Below, piece by piece: positions 45,647 through 55,247 of a stretch of DNA of 64,000 nucleotides. The notes beneath the pieces are model-generated. The model made no database searches. It saw nothing but the letters and a program-made list of their open reading frames with translations, and was not told where the DNA came from. The DNA comes from Isoetes taiwanensis. Taxonomy: Eukaryota; Streptophyta; Lycopodiopsida; Isoetales; Isoetaceae. The position numbers and the translations under genes are program-made. How positions within the stretch are numbered: the first letter of the stretch is position 1; each line of letters starts with the position of its first letter. The stretch lies in the NCBI GenBank assembly GCA_021234155.1, contig JAJEKV010000051.1:9944105-10008104 (forward strand). Reading direction: 5' to 3'.

Positions 45647-45664
45647 GACCCGGCAGCGGCGACA
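45647..45664 (-). other. primer binding site, tRNA-Asp-like
   Basis: The minus strand reads TGTCGCCGCTGCCGGG one base inside the LTR, close to TGGCGCCGTTGCCGGG, the tRNA-Asp primer site used by many Athila/Tat elements. Confidence 0.75.
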
Positions 45665-45665
45665 G

Positions 45666-46258
45666 TGTTTGGGGTCTGGGTTCGGGAACTCCTGCAAGAC
45701 AGCCCTCTGTGAGGACCCTTGGATCTAACAGGAGAATCCGGGGGACTATGTCACGCGGGATTTGCAAGAAAAGAACAAGAGGAAGAAAACAGAACAAAAG
45801 AGAACAATGAGAGGAAAATGATAGCTTCCTTGATATCAATGATGAACATACATGAGCTCTCGCAATCGAGAGAAGACTAAGAGAGACAAGACTCAAAACT
45901 CATCTAAAAACTCATGTGCTAGCTCTACTCATATATATAGTACAATGGCCTTTGGCCCAATATAGACACTCTGACTGATCTCGGTGCCGACTCCTGGAAG
46001 GAGGCCTGATTTGCAGTAATGTTGGCGGTGCCTCTTAAAGTGCCTAGAATCACGCTGACGCTGACGCGGGCGGTGACGGGCCGTCACTTGTCTGAGCGGC
46101 GCCTCTTGTTGACGGACGCAGGCTTTGGCTGCGTGGTCTGCTGCTTTGTCTTCTGCTGGGCTTTGGACGGCTGACCCGTGCCTGTCTGTGGATCCTTGAG
46201 CTTGACCTGGTCCGTCGTATGCATGAATAGTCCTGTACCAGGAGGCACAGGACTAACA
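45666..46258 (-). repeat. LTR shared by two Tat-like copies
   Basis: A 593-bp LTR. Its lower side abuts a primer site and gag, so it is the 5' LTR of the 35.1-46.3 kb element. Its upper side abuts a polypurine tract (GGTGGGGGGGAG on the minus strand), so it is also the 3' LTR of the partial copy beyond. A minus-strand TATA (ACTATATATATGAG) lies near 45935. Confidence 0.93.
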
Positions 46259-47454
46259 CTCCCCCCCACCAAACGACACTCCGGGTGAAGAAAAGGAGGA
46301 AGTGTCTCGGGGGAAGCCATCGGCCTCGAAAGTGATCCTCACGGGAGTGAGGACGGGCACCATTATGGTAATCGCTAATGAGATCCCGCATTTTTGAAGA
46401 GCAGGAGGAGTATTGAGCCCAAGGGCGTGATCGGCGTCAATGAGAAAATGAGAGCGCACTATGTCTTCAAGGGCAAATATGGGCTCAAGAAACAAACCGG
46501 CACTCCATGAGGAGGCAGTTCAGACCGAAAGCACCGACGCCGCATTCGGATTGCAAGAAGGGATGGGACGCCGCCGATTTGAGGAGCTGACCAGAGGCTT
46601 TTGAGAGCAAAGACAAAACCCGCCTGACGGTGGACCAAGGGTCGTGGGAGGTGGCAATTCTCGCAAGAAGGTGTCGAGGCCATAAATGGCATCCTCGCCG
46701 CTGCCAACCACGCCAAGATTTGCAATATAGATCCGTGTTTCAAGAGAGTCTAAGGTGGCATTATCCTCCCAAGCGGATCGTCGACGGCGGGGATCCCACC
46801 GAGATCCGTCGAGATCCGAGGGCGAGTGGGTCCCAAGGGCCATCCATGACCTTGGTCCGTAAAGGAAGACGCCAATCAGAAGTAAGAAACCCGGGCGTGG
46901 AGGGGCACCCCGAGAAGCATACGGAGAAGGAGCCAGCCCGTGGGCGGGTTGAGCCCGCCCCCGAATTCATCGACAAGGGCGGGGATCGAGCCTTGCACCA
47001 ACGATCCCACTTCGGCGTGGAGCCGAGAGTAAACAGGAGGGCTATCCCAACCCGTGGGAACTGTCTTGCTATCCAAAAGAGCACGCAGTTGATTGTAACC
47101 TGCCAGGTGCTGCATGTAAACTTGTGCAAAGGGAAGATCCTCGGGATGTCCGAGATACTTCCTTATCTGTTGCAGCGCTTCAGCTTGCCAGAGAGGCAAA
47201 TGATGAGCAAGCTCCGGCATGTACTCTTGATGAAGAGCATGTGTCAGATCATGATCAGACAGATAGGGGTTGTTATCCAAAAGCAACCATTGAAGTGTGG
47301 GGTCACCCGGAAAGTTCTGATGTGGCCCATCTCGAAATTTGTCCTGTGTATCAGCTAGATAGAAATCATGAAAAATGTAGGCCATTGGCTGAACAACTTT
47401 GAATGTGATCATATCCGGATCGTCACAGTGAATGAGATCAAATACTAAAAGGGC
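46259..47454 (-). mobile_element. partial second copy of the Tat-like element
   Basis: The segment matches 35724-36935: polypurine tract, then the end of the sense extra ORF. Homology stops at the phrase CTAAAAGGG at 47454. The frame 47481-46876 (LVFDLIHCDDPDMITF to HARVSYF) is open here but broken in the other copy. With the shared LTR this gives the order LTR-internal-LTR-partial internal, as left by recombination between two elements or by a nested or tandem insertion. Confidence 0.9.
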
Positions 47455-47778
47455 TTTGAACTGGTGATGTTTCTTGTTCAAAAATAAAACAATAAATACA
47501 GGGGCTAGTGTTTTAAGCCAGTACCCAAGTAAATAGTATTATGTATGCTCGTTTTCTCATAAGTAGTCATAGAGGCTTCATCTATTAGCTTATGTGTAGT
47601 AAGGAGCATTTATGGTCTGCTGCCTTGATTAACCAGCCAGAATTGACCAAGTATATCACTGTATAAACATCCAGGTTGTACAAATAACAAGTGACAGATC
47701 TGTAAAAGGCTTGGATTTTGGTTTTGATTTTTTCTTCTTTGATCTTTGTTGTCCTAGTAAGCTTCTACAAATCAAGAG

Positions 47779-47836
47779 CAAAAAGGTACAATGGGTGAAA
47801 GGCGTTAAGCCAAGAAGCACCCAATGTACCTTTTGG
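47779..47836. repeat. hairpin with 19-bp arms
   Basis: CAAAAAGGTACAATGGGTG pairs with CACCCAATGTACCTTTTGG with two mismatches, around a 20-nt loop. The size suits a small foldback or, less likely, a small-RNA precursor. Confidence 0.7.
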
Positions 47837-47986
47837 CCCTTGTATCGTTACCGAGATTATCGCTAACGTATGCATGGTTGGCTGCAGGTACGTGGTACTT
47901 CTCCCATTGTGCTCGTTTTGCTGTTATGGTATGTTTTAGCTCAAAAGATGGCATGGATCGAACACATAGCGTGGTGAAGCGCACTG

Positions 47987-48026
47987 CCCACTAAATCTGC
48001 TTGAAGCCCACTAAATCTGCTTGAAG
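47987..48026. repeat. 20-bp perfect tandem duplication
   Basis: CCCACTAAATCTGCTTGAAG occurs twice without a gap. Confidence 0.95.
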
Positions 48027-49233
48027 TTATCTGAGGCTTCTGGATACAAGCTTTGAAAACCAAAAAAAATGTATTTTGAATTTATTTGGTTAAAAAACAA
48101 TAGTTACATGATATTTTCTGTTGGCTGGTAACAATAGGGTGTTATTTAAGTTTCAAACAGTTACAGAATAGAGGCTATTCAAACCAAAACATACAGGTAC
48201 ATATTTTTGCAAATGGCCATACTTTTGAGTATAATCAGTGTTCTTCTAGCGCGAAAGAACAGCCAAGTTGATGTTATGTTAATATCCAAGAATATCCTGT
48301 TAAAGACATATGATAAATGAAAGCTCTTTTCCTGGAAAGTGATTGTCTAAGTTTTAGCAAGAATTACAGGTGTAGGAGATCTGTGAAAAGAAAAAATATG
48401 CACGATGTGAGTGAGAGATACAAATAACCTCTACTTCAGAATTTATGCCTGTTCTAGGACAGAACCTTTTACATAGGTAAAATAATGGCATATATTCCAT
48501 GATATTGGGATTTTACGGCTGAACATGCAGGTAGGAAAAGTGATCAAATCAAAAGCATGTACTGACCAATAACTTGTCTCTTAAGAAAGAGACTTTTTCC
48601 ATAAGAAGGCGTTACGTGCAAAAAGACAAACAAAAAGAAAGAATAAAAAACATGAACGTACATTTTAGACATGTTTATGTATGCTAACAATGTATGGTTT
48701 ATTGAACTATATAGGCATAGCTCTTGTGGCCCCTTCTGATAGGACCAAGATTTGAGGGCTTCCAATTTAAACATGAACTTAGGTGACACATAGATATGTT
48801 GTCTAATAGTGACTGATCCAATAAGGGAAATTTATACAAAGCAAATAGTGTATAGGTGAAAATCATCATCTAGATTGAAAATGGCCCCATATTTTGTACG
48901 GGCCTAGGGAGTAGCTTAGTGTTAAACTGAAATACATGCAAAGATAGGGATTGCATGTAACTGCATGTGCATGTGGCATTTTGATAACCTACATGACAAG
49001 ATGAAGATGACAAGGTGAAGATGAACCATTATAGGACCATGTAATGCATGGTAAATAGAACTAGACCATTGAGATTAATGAATAATTCTAAAGTAATGTG
49101 ACTTTTGGACCATAGTTTGATGCACCATCTGTAATCTGCTCGATTATTGTATGGAATGATAAGGCTGTTGAAGGATTGACTGATGCAGCTTGAACTGCTA
49201 GTAGGGTTGTTGCCTAGACTAGTGGTCTCCGGG

Positions 49234-50612
49234 TTTTTTTTTTTTTGAAGAACTGTGTCATCAATATATTAAAAGAATGGTAATGTTACAAAGCAAGTGA
49301 GGAGGAAGGAGAACTGCCCCAAAGAGGCAGCGATACCTCGACACTCCACAACAAACTCACAGAAAAACTGCAACTCTACTGTTGTACAAACTGACCATCA
49401 CCATCTACAACACCCAAGAAGTCCCGCCAAATGGCAAACTTCTGCTCTACTAATCCCAGGAACACCAGAATGCTTTGAAATAGCTTGTACCTGAGTCGAG
49501 GAATCAGAGAGGCTGCAGGCTGCTGAATCCCCTGAAAGATCCACAATCGCCGCTGCTTCCAAATCAGCCACACCAACCAAACCACGCACAGATGCAAGGC
49601 TTACTGCCGCAAGAGCGGCCAAGCACTAGGATACACATGAAGCAGCAACTGCTGGCTAGTCAATCTCACCTGAAACAGAGCCCTAACCCAACCCCAGGCA
49701 ACCTGCAAGTGAGGGCATAAAACTAGACAATGCTTCACAGTCTCACGATGAAGGCCACAACAAGGGTAGAGAGGGCTCACACCCGGTCTAAACTGACTCA
49801 GAAGGGCATTCACCCTGATACAGTGGTGCACCACCTGCCACAAAAGCACCCTAAACTTCAGTGGGGGAAGTGAGCTCCATGTCCACGTCCAAACCGAGTG
49901 CCATCGAGAACCCGGAAGCTGCAGAGACCACTTGCCTGAAGGGGGCAGTGTGTCATGAATAGCCAACACCCGGTACCAAGATCGCACAAAACAAGAAGAC
50001 ACAACATCCGGATGAACCTTCCAAACCTGCATCACCACATCATCCTGAGGGACTACAGGTATGTGGAGCGGAATACTCCCCGCCACTTGTTCCCAGATAG
50101 CCTGGTCACTGCCCCTCAGGCGAAAGCGAGCTCGAAAGAACTCCCACGAAGCTAGCTGACCACCCCAATACCAATCCTCCAAGGTGAGCACAGCAGCTCG
50201 CCTCCAACGGGCCTGCGTCCGAGCATGCACGGTGGCAGCCAAGGGCAAGTGCGCAGGGGGTAGAGGAACCCACAAGAATGGAGAAGAGTGGTGAAATTGC
50301 GGCATAATCTAGCTGGAAGAGCACACACACATGATCCCAAGCCCGCAACACCCCCGTGAGAAAAGGGGATGCATGTGGGAAAGGCCGAAGACCATACAAC
50401 AGTGTCCAGGGCAACTCCACATGCACAGACGGCTTCCCAAATGCCACACAATGGCAAAGAGACTGCAACAACAGCGCCGCACTAGGAGAAGATGCTCCAT
50501 CCTGCAGAATGCTCCAAACAAACTTGGAGACCAACACCTTACTATGCAGTGCCAAATCCAGAATGGCCAAGCCCCCATCCTCCCGGGGGAGCAATTCAAT
50601 GTTCATACCTAT
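49234..50612 (-). mobile_element. 5'-truncated LINE, copy B
   Basis: A poly(A) tail appears as a T run at 49234-49246. Upstream on the minus strand lies the same sequence as copy A (22773-23755), extending about 400 bp further 5'. It encodes the ORF2 C-terminus: IELLPREDGGLAILDLALHS, VSKFVWSILQDG, then AVLTLEDWYWGGQLASWEFF and the zf-RVT motif PLYPCCGLHRETVKHCLVLCP. One frame change lies near 50.3 kb. I found no clear target duplication, so the 5' edge is approximate. Confidence 0.92.
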
Positions 50613-51800
50613 GTCTTGATCATAACTTCTTCTATACATGTAGATTGATCCAATGATGGTTTTTGTATGTATAAGTGTTTGTTCACATGCTTTGTCCCAA
50701 ACTAATAAAATAATGATTTTTCTATTCCAACTGCAAATTGGTCATTCACCTCACTATGCTATGCATGTTTACAGTGGGATATGCACATGTCAATAAGTAG
50801 GAGGTATCTTCAAAGTAAGTTTTTAATTCATTTTTAGTACATGAGTGGAACAATACATGATTAGATGAGGCCAGACCAAATAGGACCATTGTCCGATTGA
50901 AAAACAATAATAAAGTACGACCGCTCTGTTATGCTTTCACATGAGTCCTATTTTATCCACATGAGATTGATTAGTTTATAGCACCTGGATGGTATGCCAG
51001 ACCAAATCGGGCTGCTGGATCAAGACTTGGAACCAACAATATTCTGGCATTGCTTGGAGCTATATCAAACAATCAGTATTGGGTGTCGTATCAAACAATC
51101 AGTATTGGGTGTCGAATAGATGTTCAGTTGTATTCAACATCGCATAAACTCTCAAGCATTCTTATGTATCAAAACTACTAAATAAGCAATCAGAGCTTTG
51201 CCATTTCAAGCAGTGAAGGAAACACATGTAGATAGATTTTAAGAAACAATATGTTATAAAACACCTGCAACTAGATTGAGAGGAATAATAAAACTTGCTC
51301 TGCTTCCGGCAGACCTGCTATTGCAAACTAGAGTTTTGACCTGCATTCCAGAGCTTTTGCCACTGTATTACTGCACCTAATTTCTTTGTAATATTAGCGA
51401 AAATTTTGTATAATTTTGTAAGTGTGCCCGCCTCCAAGAAGTCTACCATATTTGATTTGATCATGGTGTGTTTTGATCATGGCTGTAAAGAGCAAGTCGA
51501 GATTCGCAAGATTTAGAAATAGAAGTTTCCTACACGTGGAAAATAGCTCTTACCGTTTGCCAAGAGCCTGCCATCCAGCAGAAATGTGATGAGTATTTCC
51601 TAGTAAGTATACTACTAGCTAACTAAGACAATACACGACGCAACAATTGCAAAGCAAGGTCTGGATCGAAACCGATAGGTTGTCGCAGGGCAAGCCTCTT
51701 TTATATTAAAAGACGAAGCCGAAGTCCACTAAGTCTAGTCAACCAGCTCTCAAGCTCATCAATAAATAACCCGAAAAGGGTAGAACACGAGCACAGCTAT
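50613..51800. other. intergenic, no gene recognised
   Basis: AT-rich DNA. The only clear structure is a tandem of two 26-bp units at 51063-51114. Confidence 0.5.
51063..51114. repeat. 26-bp perfect tandem duplication
   Basis: Two adjacent identical units start TATCAAACAATCAGTATTGG. Confidence 0.95.
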
Positions 51801-51801
51801 T

Positions 51802-52029
51802 TTACACTAGTTGTGCTGGTCTAGCAAATGGAAAAGAGAGTTCTATTAAAACTTGGTTATACAGACAAGCTACAATATTTTTCAAATCATCTTGAACATT
51901 TAGGTCATTTAGTAAAACAATATCTAATCTGCTAACCTTATTAAATGCTTTTGTTAAATCAATGAAAACGACATACCTTTTATTTCCAGAGCCTCCTGGC
52001 GAGAGGCTTTCAAAAAGGTTCTGTACCAT
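51802..52029 (-). pseudogene. non-LTR reverse transcriptase fragment
   Basis: The frame reads MVQNLFESLSPGG, then YVVFIDLTKAFNKVSRLDIV and LKNIVACLYN. This matches the F-DL-KAFD-V motif of LINE reverse transcriptases, with Asn for the usual Asp. It is only 75 codons long and ends 10 bp before a possible Helitron 5' end. It belongs to a LINE type different from copies A and B as far as can be judged. Confidence 0.7.
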
Positions 52030-52038
52030 TTTTTATTA

Positions 52039-52200
52039 TCCTATATTATAAAACCGCGGCGTCTGGTCTGTCCGCCCGATCGACGGCTGAGATCGCGCCA
52101 ATGTCCCTCCGCCCTGCCCAACAGATTTGACCGTTTGTCCCTTTGCTTTGATCAATGGCTTAGATTGTGCCATATGGAATGTTGCCGCTGTGTCCCCAAA
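52039..52200 (+). mobile_element. possible Helitron 5' end
   Basis: TCCTATATTATAAAACCGCG starts after an A and fits the 5'-TC ... TATAAAA type of plant Helitron ends, which insert between A and T. A GC-rich stretch follows (GATCGACGGCTGAGATCGCG). I could not find the matching 3' hairpin plus CTRR, and no Rep gene lies nearby, so a non-autonomous element is the most that can be proposed. Confidence 0.4.
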
Positions 52201-53698
52201 TGAAAAGGTGCGACGTGTAATAATATTAGTCCAATATTGGCGCCGTTCGTGCAAATTTTGATGCACATGGGCTTCAGATTTCTTCTCCTCGCTGCATTCG
52301 CACGTCCAAAGACGAATTTTCAGATTATTTCTTTTCTTTTCTGGGTTCTCCGCTCTGGCTTCCGGAATGAAGCTCGAAAGTATAGGTGTTGCATTGCTGT
52401 GCATCTCTGGAGCACAATCACTGTGCAAATAGATACTTCTGTCTCTCAAAGGCAGTGTTCTACTATAAAAGGATTGTGGCTGGAGGAATATACCATTGGA
52501 TTCGGGCAATGTGAGTAAGATTTCTTTCTTCTCATGATCTCTACTCTGATACAAAACTCCAGAGGGTCTGGATCTCGAAATTATGTGGTTTGGATCTGGA
52601 AATTGAATAAATCTTATCTGCTTTAAATCTTACAGGTAACGATGGATGCTGCATTTCATTTTCTTACGAAAAAGAAAAGGAAAGAGTTACGAAAGTTATT
52701 TAGAGGAAGTTGCTTAACATAGTCTTCCACAGTAGTTAAATTTTGAACAAGTTGTTATGCCATTTGAAAGGGGTTAATTTTAATAGTTCCTATTCTTCCA
52801 TGAGTTTATAGAGAGCAGTTTGTCCATGAAAAACTCAAGGTCATGGAGGCAGTGTTTAACATGCATAAAATTCTGCCAGAGTATGATCAATATGTACTCA
52901 TTAGTGAGCAACGATTTCTGTGGTATATAATTGCCATCTTAGAATGAGATTTTGGGGTAATTTTTATAGGAACCTGTCTATAAACAAGCATCTATGTTTG
53001 CTTAAATTTGTGATTCCTTACTATGGCAGTACATTATTGTTGTAGTATTAACTTGATGAATAGACCTGCACCACATACAGACATTGACGTCATGATTGTA
53101 GCAGGGATGAGGGATGAGGGGAGGCAATGTGGCAATATATAGTCTAATCTTGCATTGTCAGAGCTCTCAATATGCAGCTTATAGCTATTATGCTGAAGGA
53201 CTTTGAAATTGTGAAGGTTTACAATTGTGAAGGTGAGGGAGTTTGCTGTGTTATAAAGTTACGAATTTCATATATAAATCTGCCTAGGGTTTAGGCTTAT
53301 AAATTTCATATATAGTTGGGTTAGTTATGAAGAAATATTGAGAGATTCGTGCATAGGCCCAATTGCTTGAAAGTCCTTTGTACTGCTATGTAGCATTTTT
53401 TAGCAGAGCTAGAAGCAATGAAAGGGATCAAGCCGTTAGTCTATGCTTTTCATTCACATTCTAAAAGCTGAAAGTAGCAGCTATGGTACCGGACATCGCT
53501 CCTTTTTCAAAGAATTGTACAACACAATAGTTGCATAAGGGGTTCTATGTCATTCATCTCAGCAGTTTTTTCTACAATGGTCTAGGGTGGGTAGCTGCAC
53601 ATCGCAGGCTACCCAAAAAATGGAAAACATAGGGAATATCCAGTTATAACACCTGGACCCCAAATAAAATTGTGTGCTACAGATGTTAGCTAGTGTAC

Positions 53699-53870
53699 CT
53701 GCCGAGAGCTTATCACCGGGATTAAAAAACCCTGCCCTTTCGGGTTTTCGAGGAAAAACCCTAGCGATAAAATCTCGGCAAGGAGCTTGGAAAACGCAGG
53801 GATGCTAAACGTTCCCACAAAAAAACCCACGCTCCACAGAGAATACCTAAGTCGTGCATCACCCCTGGAC
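53699..53870 (-). ncRNA. structured exon-like segment, copy 2
   Basis: A 172-nt segment between a conserved acceptor (GATGTGCAG) and donor (CGGCAG|GTACAC). The basal helix, 53764-53780 with 53700-53716, is kept with one mismatch. Relative to copy 1 an A-U pair became G-C, a G-U pair became A-U and a C-G pair became U-G, and the CCCGAAAGGG loop is unchanged. The unpaired 5' half is much less conserved. No reading frame is shared with copy 1. Confidence 0.35.
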
Positions 53871-53906
53871 CTGCACATCACCAACAGAAAAAACAATAGC
53901 AAAAAA

Positions 53907-54003
53907 ACCTCGAAAAGCGAGGGGCTGATCACGCGTGCCATGCGACAAAAAACAACATTTACACCTCGAAAAAGCGAGGGGCTGGTCACGCGTGCCACGC
54001 GAC
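53907..54003 (-). repeat. two tandem copies of a hairpin-bearing unit
   Basis: On the minus strand the unit GTCGC(G/A)TGGCACGCGTGA, then CAGCCCCTCG and a loop of four to five bases with CGAGG, occurs twice (54003-53963 and 53945-53907). Each is followed by a T-rich spacer. Copy 1 has a single unit at 3862-3902, where the terminal pair of the CCTCG/CGAGG stem is exchanged (CCTCC/GGAGG). Confidence 0.8.
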
Positions 54004-54116
54004 AATTATAACAAATATGAACATATAAATAACAATTTTAAGGGGGGGAGGGTGGGAGCCATGGATACTGCTGAGAGATGAGAACGCGCCGATGAAACGT
54101 CGATGAAGAACTCTGC

Positions 54117-54198
54117 AATAAATAGGGATCCCCCAACCTGATGAACGGCCTAAAAATGCATGCAATGCATGCATGCGACGTATGCAATGCATGCATGC
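54117..54198 (-). promoter_or_regulatory. RY repeats and TATA-like box, copy 2
   Basis: Several CATGCATG motifs at 54157-54198 precede a minus-strand CTATTTATT at about 54117-54125, in the same order as in copy 1. Confidence 0.4.
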
Positions 54199-54825
54199 TC
54201 GTCTTGTACAAGAATGTCGATCCGCTACGCGAATCGATGACATTAACTGCACTACATGCTGGAAATTGAATAAATCTTACCTGCCTATAGATATAGCATG
54301 CATAATTAATTAGTTGTAGAATTGACTATGTGACTTCAAGCTACTTTGCCATGCTGTCTAAGCATTATGCAATATGATATGGCTCATGAAATGTTGCTTT
54401 GAAAATGCAGGTATAATGTCATTTGCAAGGGTCATTATTGCAGAATTCATTACTGTTTTAAATCTTATAGGTAACGATGGATGCTGCATTCGTTTAAAAG
54501 TTGGAGATGGAATGTGAGTAACGAAAGTCAAGAGGGTCTAGATCTGGAAATTTCGTGGTCTGGATCTGGAAAATAATAATATTATGATTGCAAAAAATGG
54601 AACAGGTTTCTTCCTGAGCGGAGGTATGTTTGGAGCGTTTGAAATGACATATTGTTTTTTAAGCAGATTGTTGCTTAAGTTTATGTTTCCAGCGCTGTTT
54701 ATTATTGAAAGGCTATAAGCAGCTTAATGACAAGCATTCTAGCAGGCAATGAATTGAAGTTCAACAAATTTGCAGTTCAACAAATTGCATGCTGCAAGAT
54801 GAGAAAACCTGTTTGGTATGTGGAT

Positions 54826-55245
54826 TATAACACCATTGCCCTTTCTTATTGTCTACACATCGAATGAAAATAACCTTGATAGCGCTATCAGCAACTTTAT
54901 CATGTTTGTGTAATAGCTCTCTTAGAAGTGTGGCATAATCCAAGCAGCCAAATACTGCTAAATTGCATAAATGGTTTCAAAAGTAGTTAGGTAAGGATAT
55001 GGACAGTAAATGGTTTTATTTGCTGGCTGCTCTAATATGGTGTAATGGTACAACTCAACATCCTTTGTTGTTATTGCTGTTGTTTTGGCAATTGTGCTTT
55101 TTCTGAAGTCTCATAATGGAGGACAAAATTATCCTACGACCAGATAGGTAGTCTTATGATATAACCATACCTTTTCCCTTTCTTATTGTCTGGACATCAC
55201 CTTGATAGCGCTATCAGCAAGTTTATCATGTTTTTGTAACAAGCA
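54826..55245. repeat. duplicated 80-bp segment
   Basis: Segments 54838-54905 and 55172-55240 share CCCTTTCTTATTGTCT, ACATC, then CCTTGATAGCGCTATCAGCA and TTTATCATGTTT. The GATAGCGCTATC core is a 12-bp palindrome. The second copy abuts the LTR of the chromovirus. Confidence 0.8.
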
Positions 55246-55247
55246 GC

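Larger units (their letters stand above)
35146..46258 (-). mobile_element. Ty3/gypsy element, Athila/Tat-like, with extra ORFs
   Basis: An 11.1-kb element on the minus strand between two LTRs (TGTTAGTC...CCAAACA in its own sense). The primer site resembles tRNA-Asp. The order gag, protease, RT, RNase H, integrase is that of Ty3/gypsy. Integrase ends without a chromodomain (KFRWLGPYRIAQVV, LVNGFRLKTFH), as in the Athila/Tat clade. After integrase come an antisense ORF (39266-39532) and a long sense coiled-coil ORF (about 38723-35920), then the polypurine tract. All long frames are interrupted by indels. The 5' LTR is shared with a second partial copy at higher coordinates, so the original target duplication is lost on that side. 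Confidence 0.92.
47455..49233. other. intergenic, with a hairpin and a tandem repeat
   Basis: AT-rich, no gene seen. It contains the hairpin at 47779-47836 and the 20-bp tandem at 47987-48026. Confidence 0.5.
53523..54203 (-). mobile_element. hAT-like small element, copy 2
   Basis: It is homologous to 3684-4281, in reverse. The similarity covers nearly the whole length: RY repeats, TATA-like box, leader, CTC-rich hairpins, exon-like segment and a tail with GGGGTCCA and CCATTGTAGAAAA. The 8-bp palindrome TTGTACAA occurs on both sides (53515-53522 and 54204-54211) and fits nTnTAnAn. Here the two ends do not form a good inverted repeat, since the last ~27 bp differ from copy 1. The copies have different flanks, which argues for mobility rather than a large inverted duplication. 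Confidence 0.5.
52560..54570. repeat. dispersed duplication around the inverted element
   Basis: The blocks GAGGGTCT(G/A)GATCT, GG(T/A)(T)TGGATCTGGAAA, TTGAATAAATCTTA(T/C)CTGC and TTTAAATCTTA(C/T)AGGTAACG followed by ATGGATGCTGCATT occur near 52560-52660 and again, in a different order, near 54260-54565. They lie on both sides of the structured element at 53523-54203. No coding role is evident. Confidence 0.7.

Noticed and set aside
45153-45896. Long open frame across the Tat-like LTR and gag start
   Set aside because: It spans LTR, primer site and gag in a frame different from gag, and its first part is repeated in the other LTR (35059-35376).
49234-50640. Target duplication for LINE copy B
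   Set aside because: The bases next to the T run (GGTCTCCGGG) are not found at the 5' edge. The similar CTCCCGGGGGA near 50580 lies inside the coding part.
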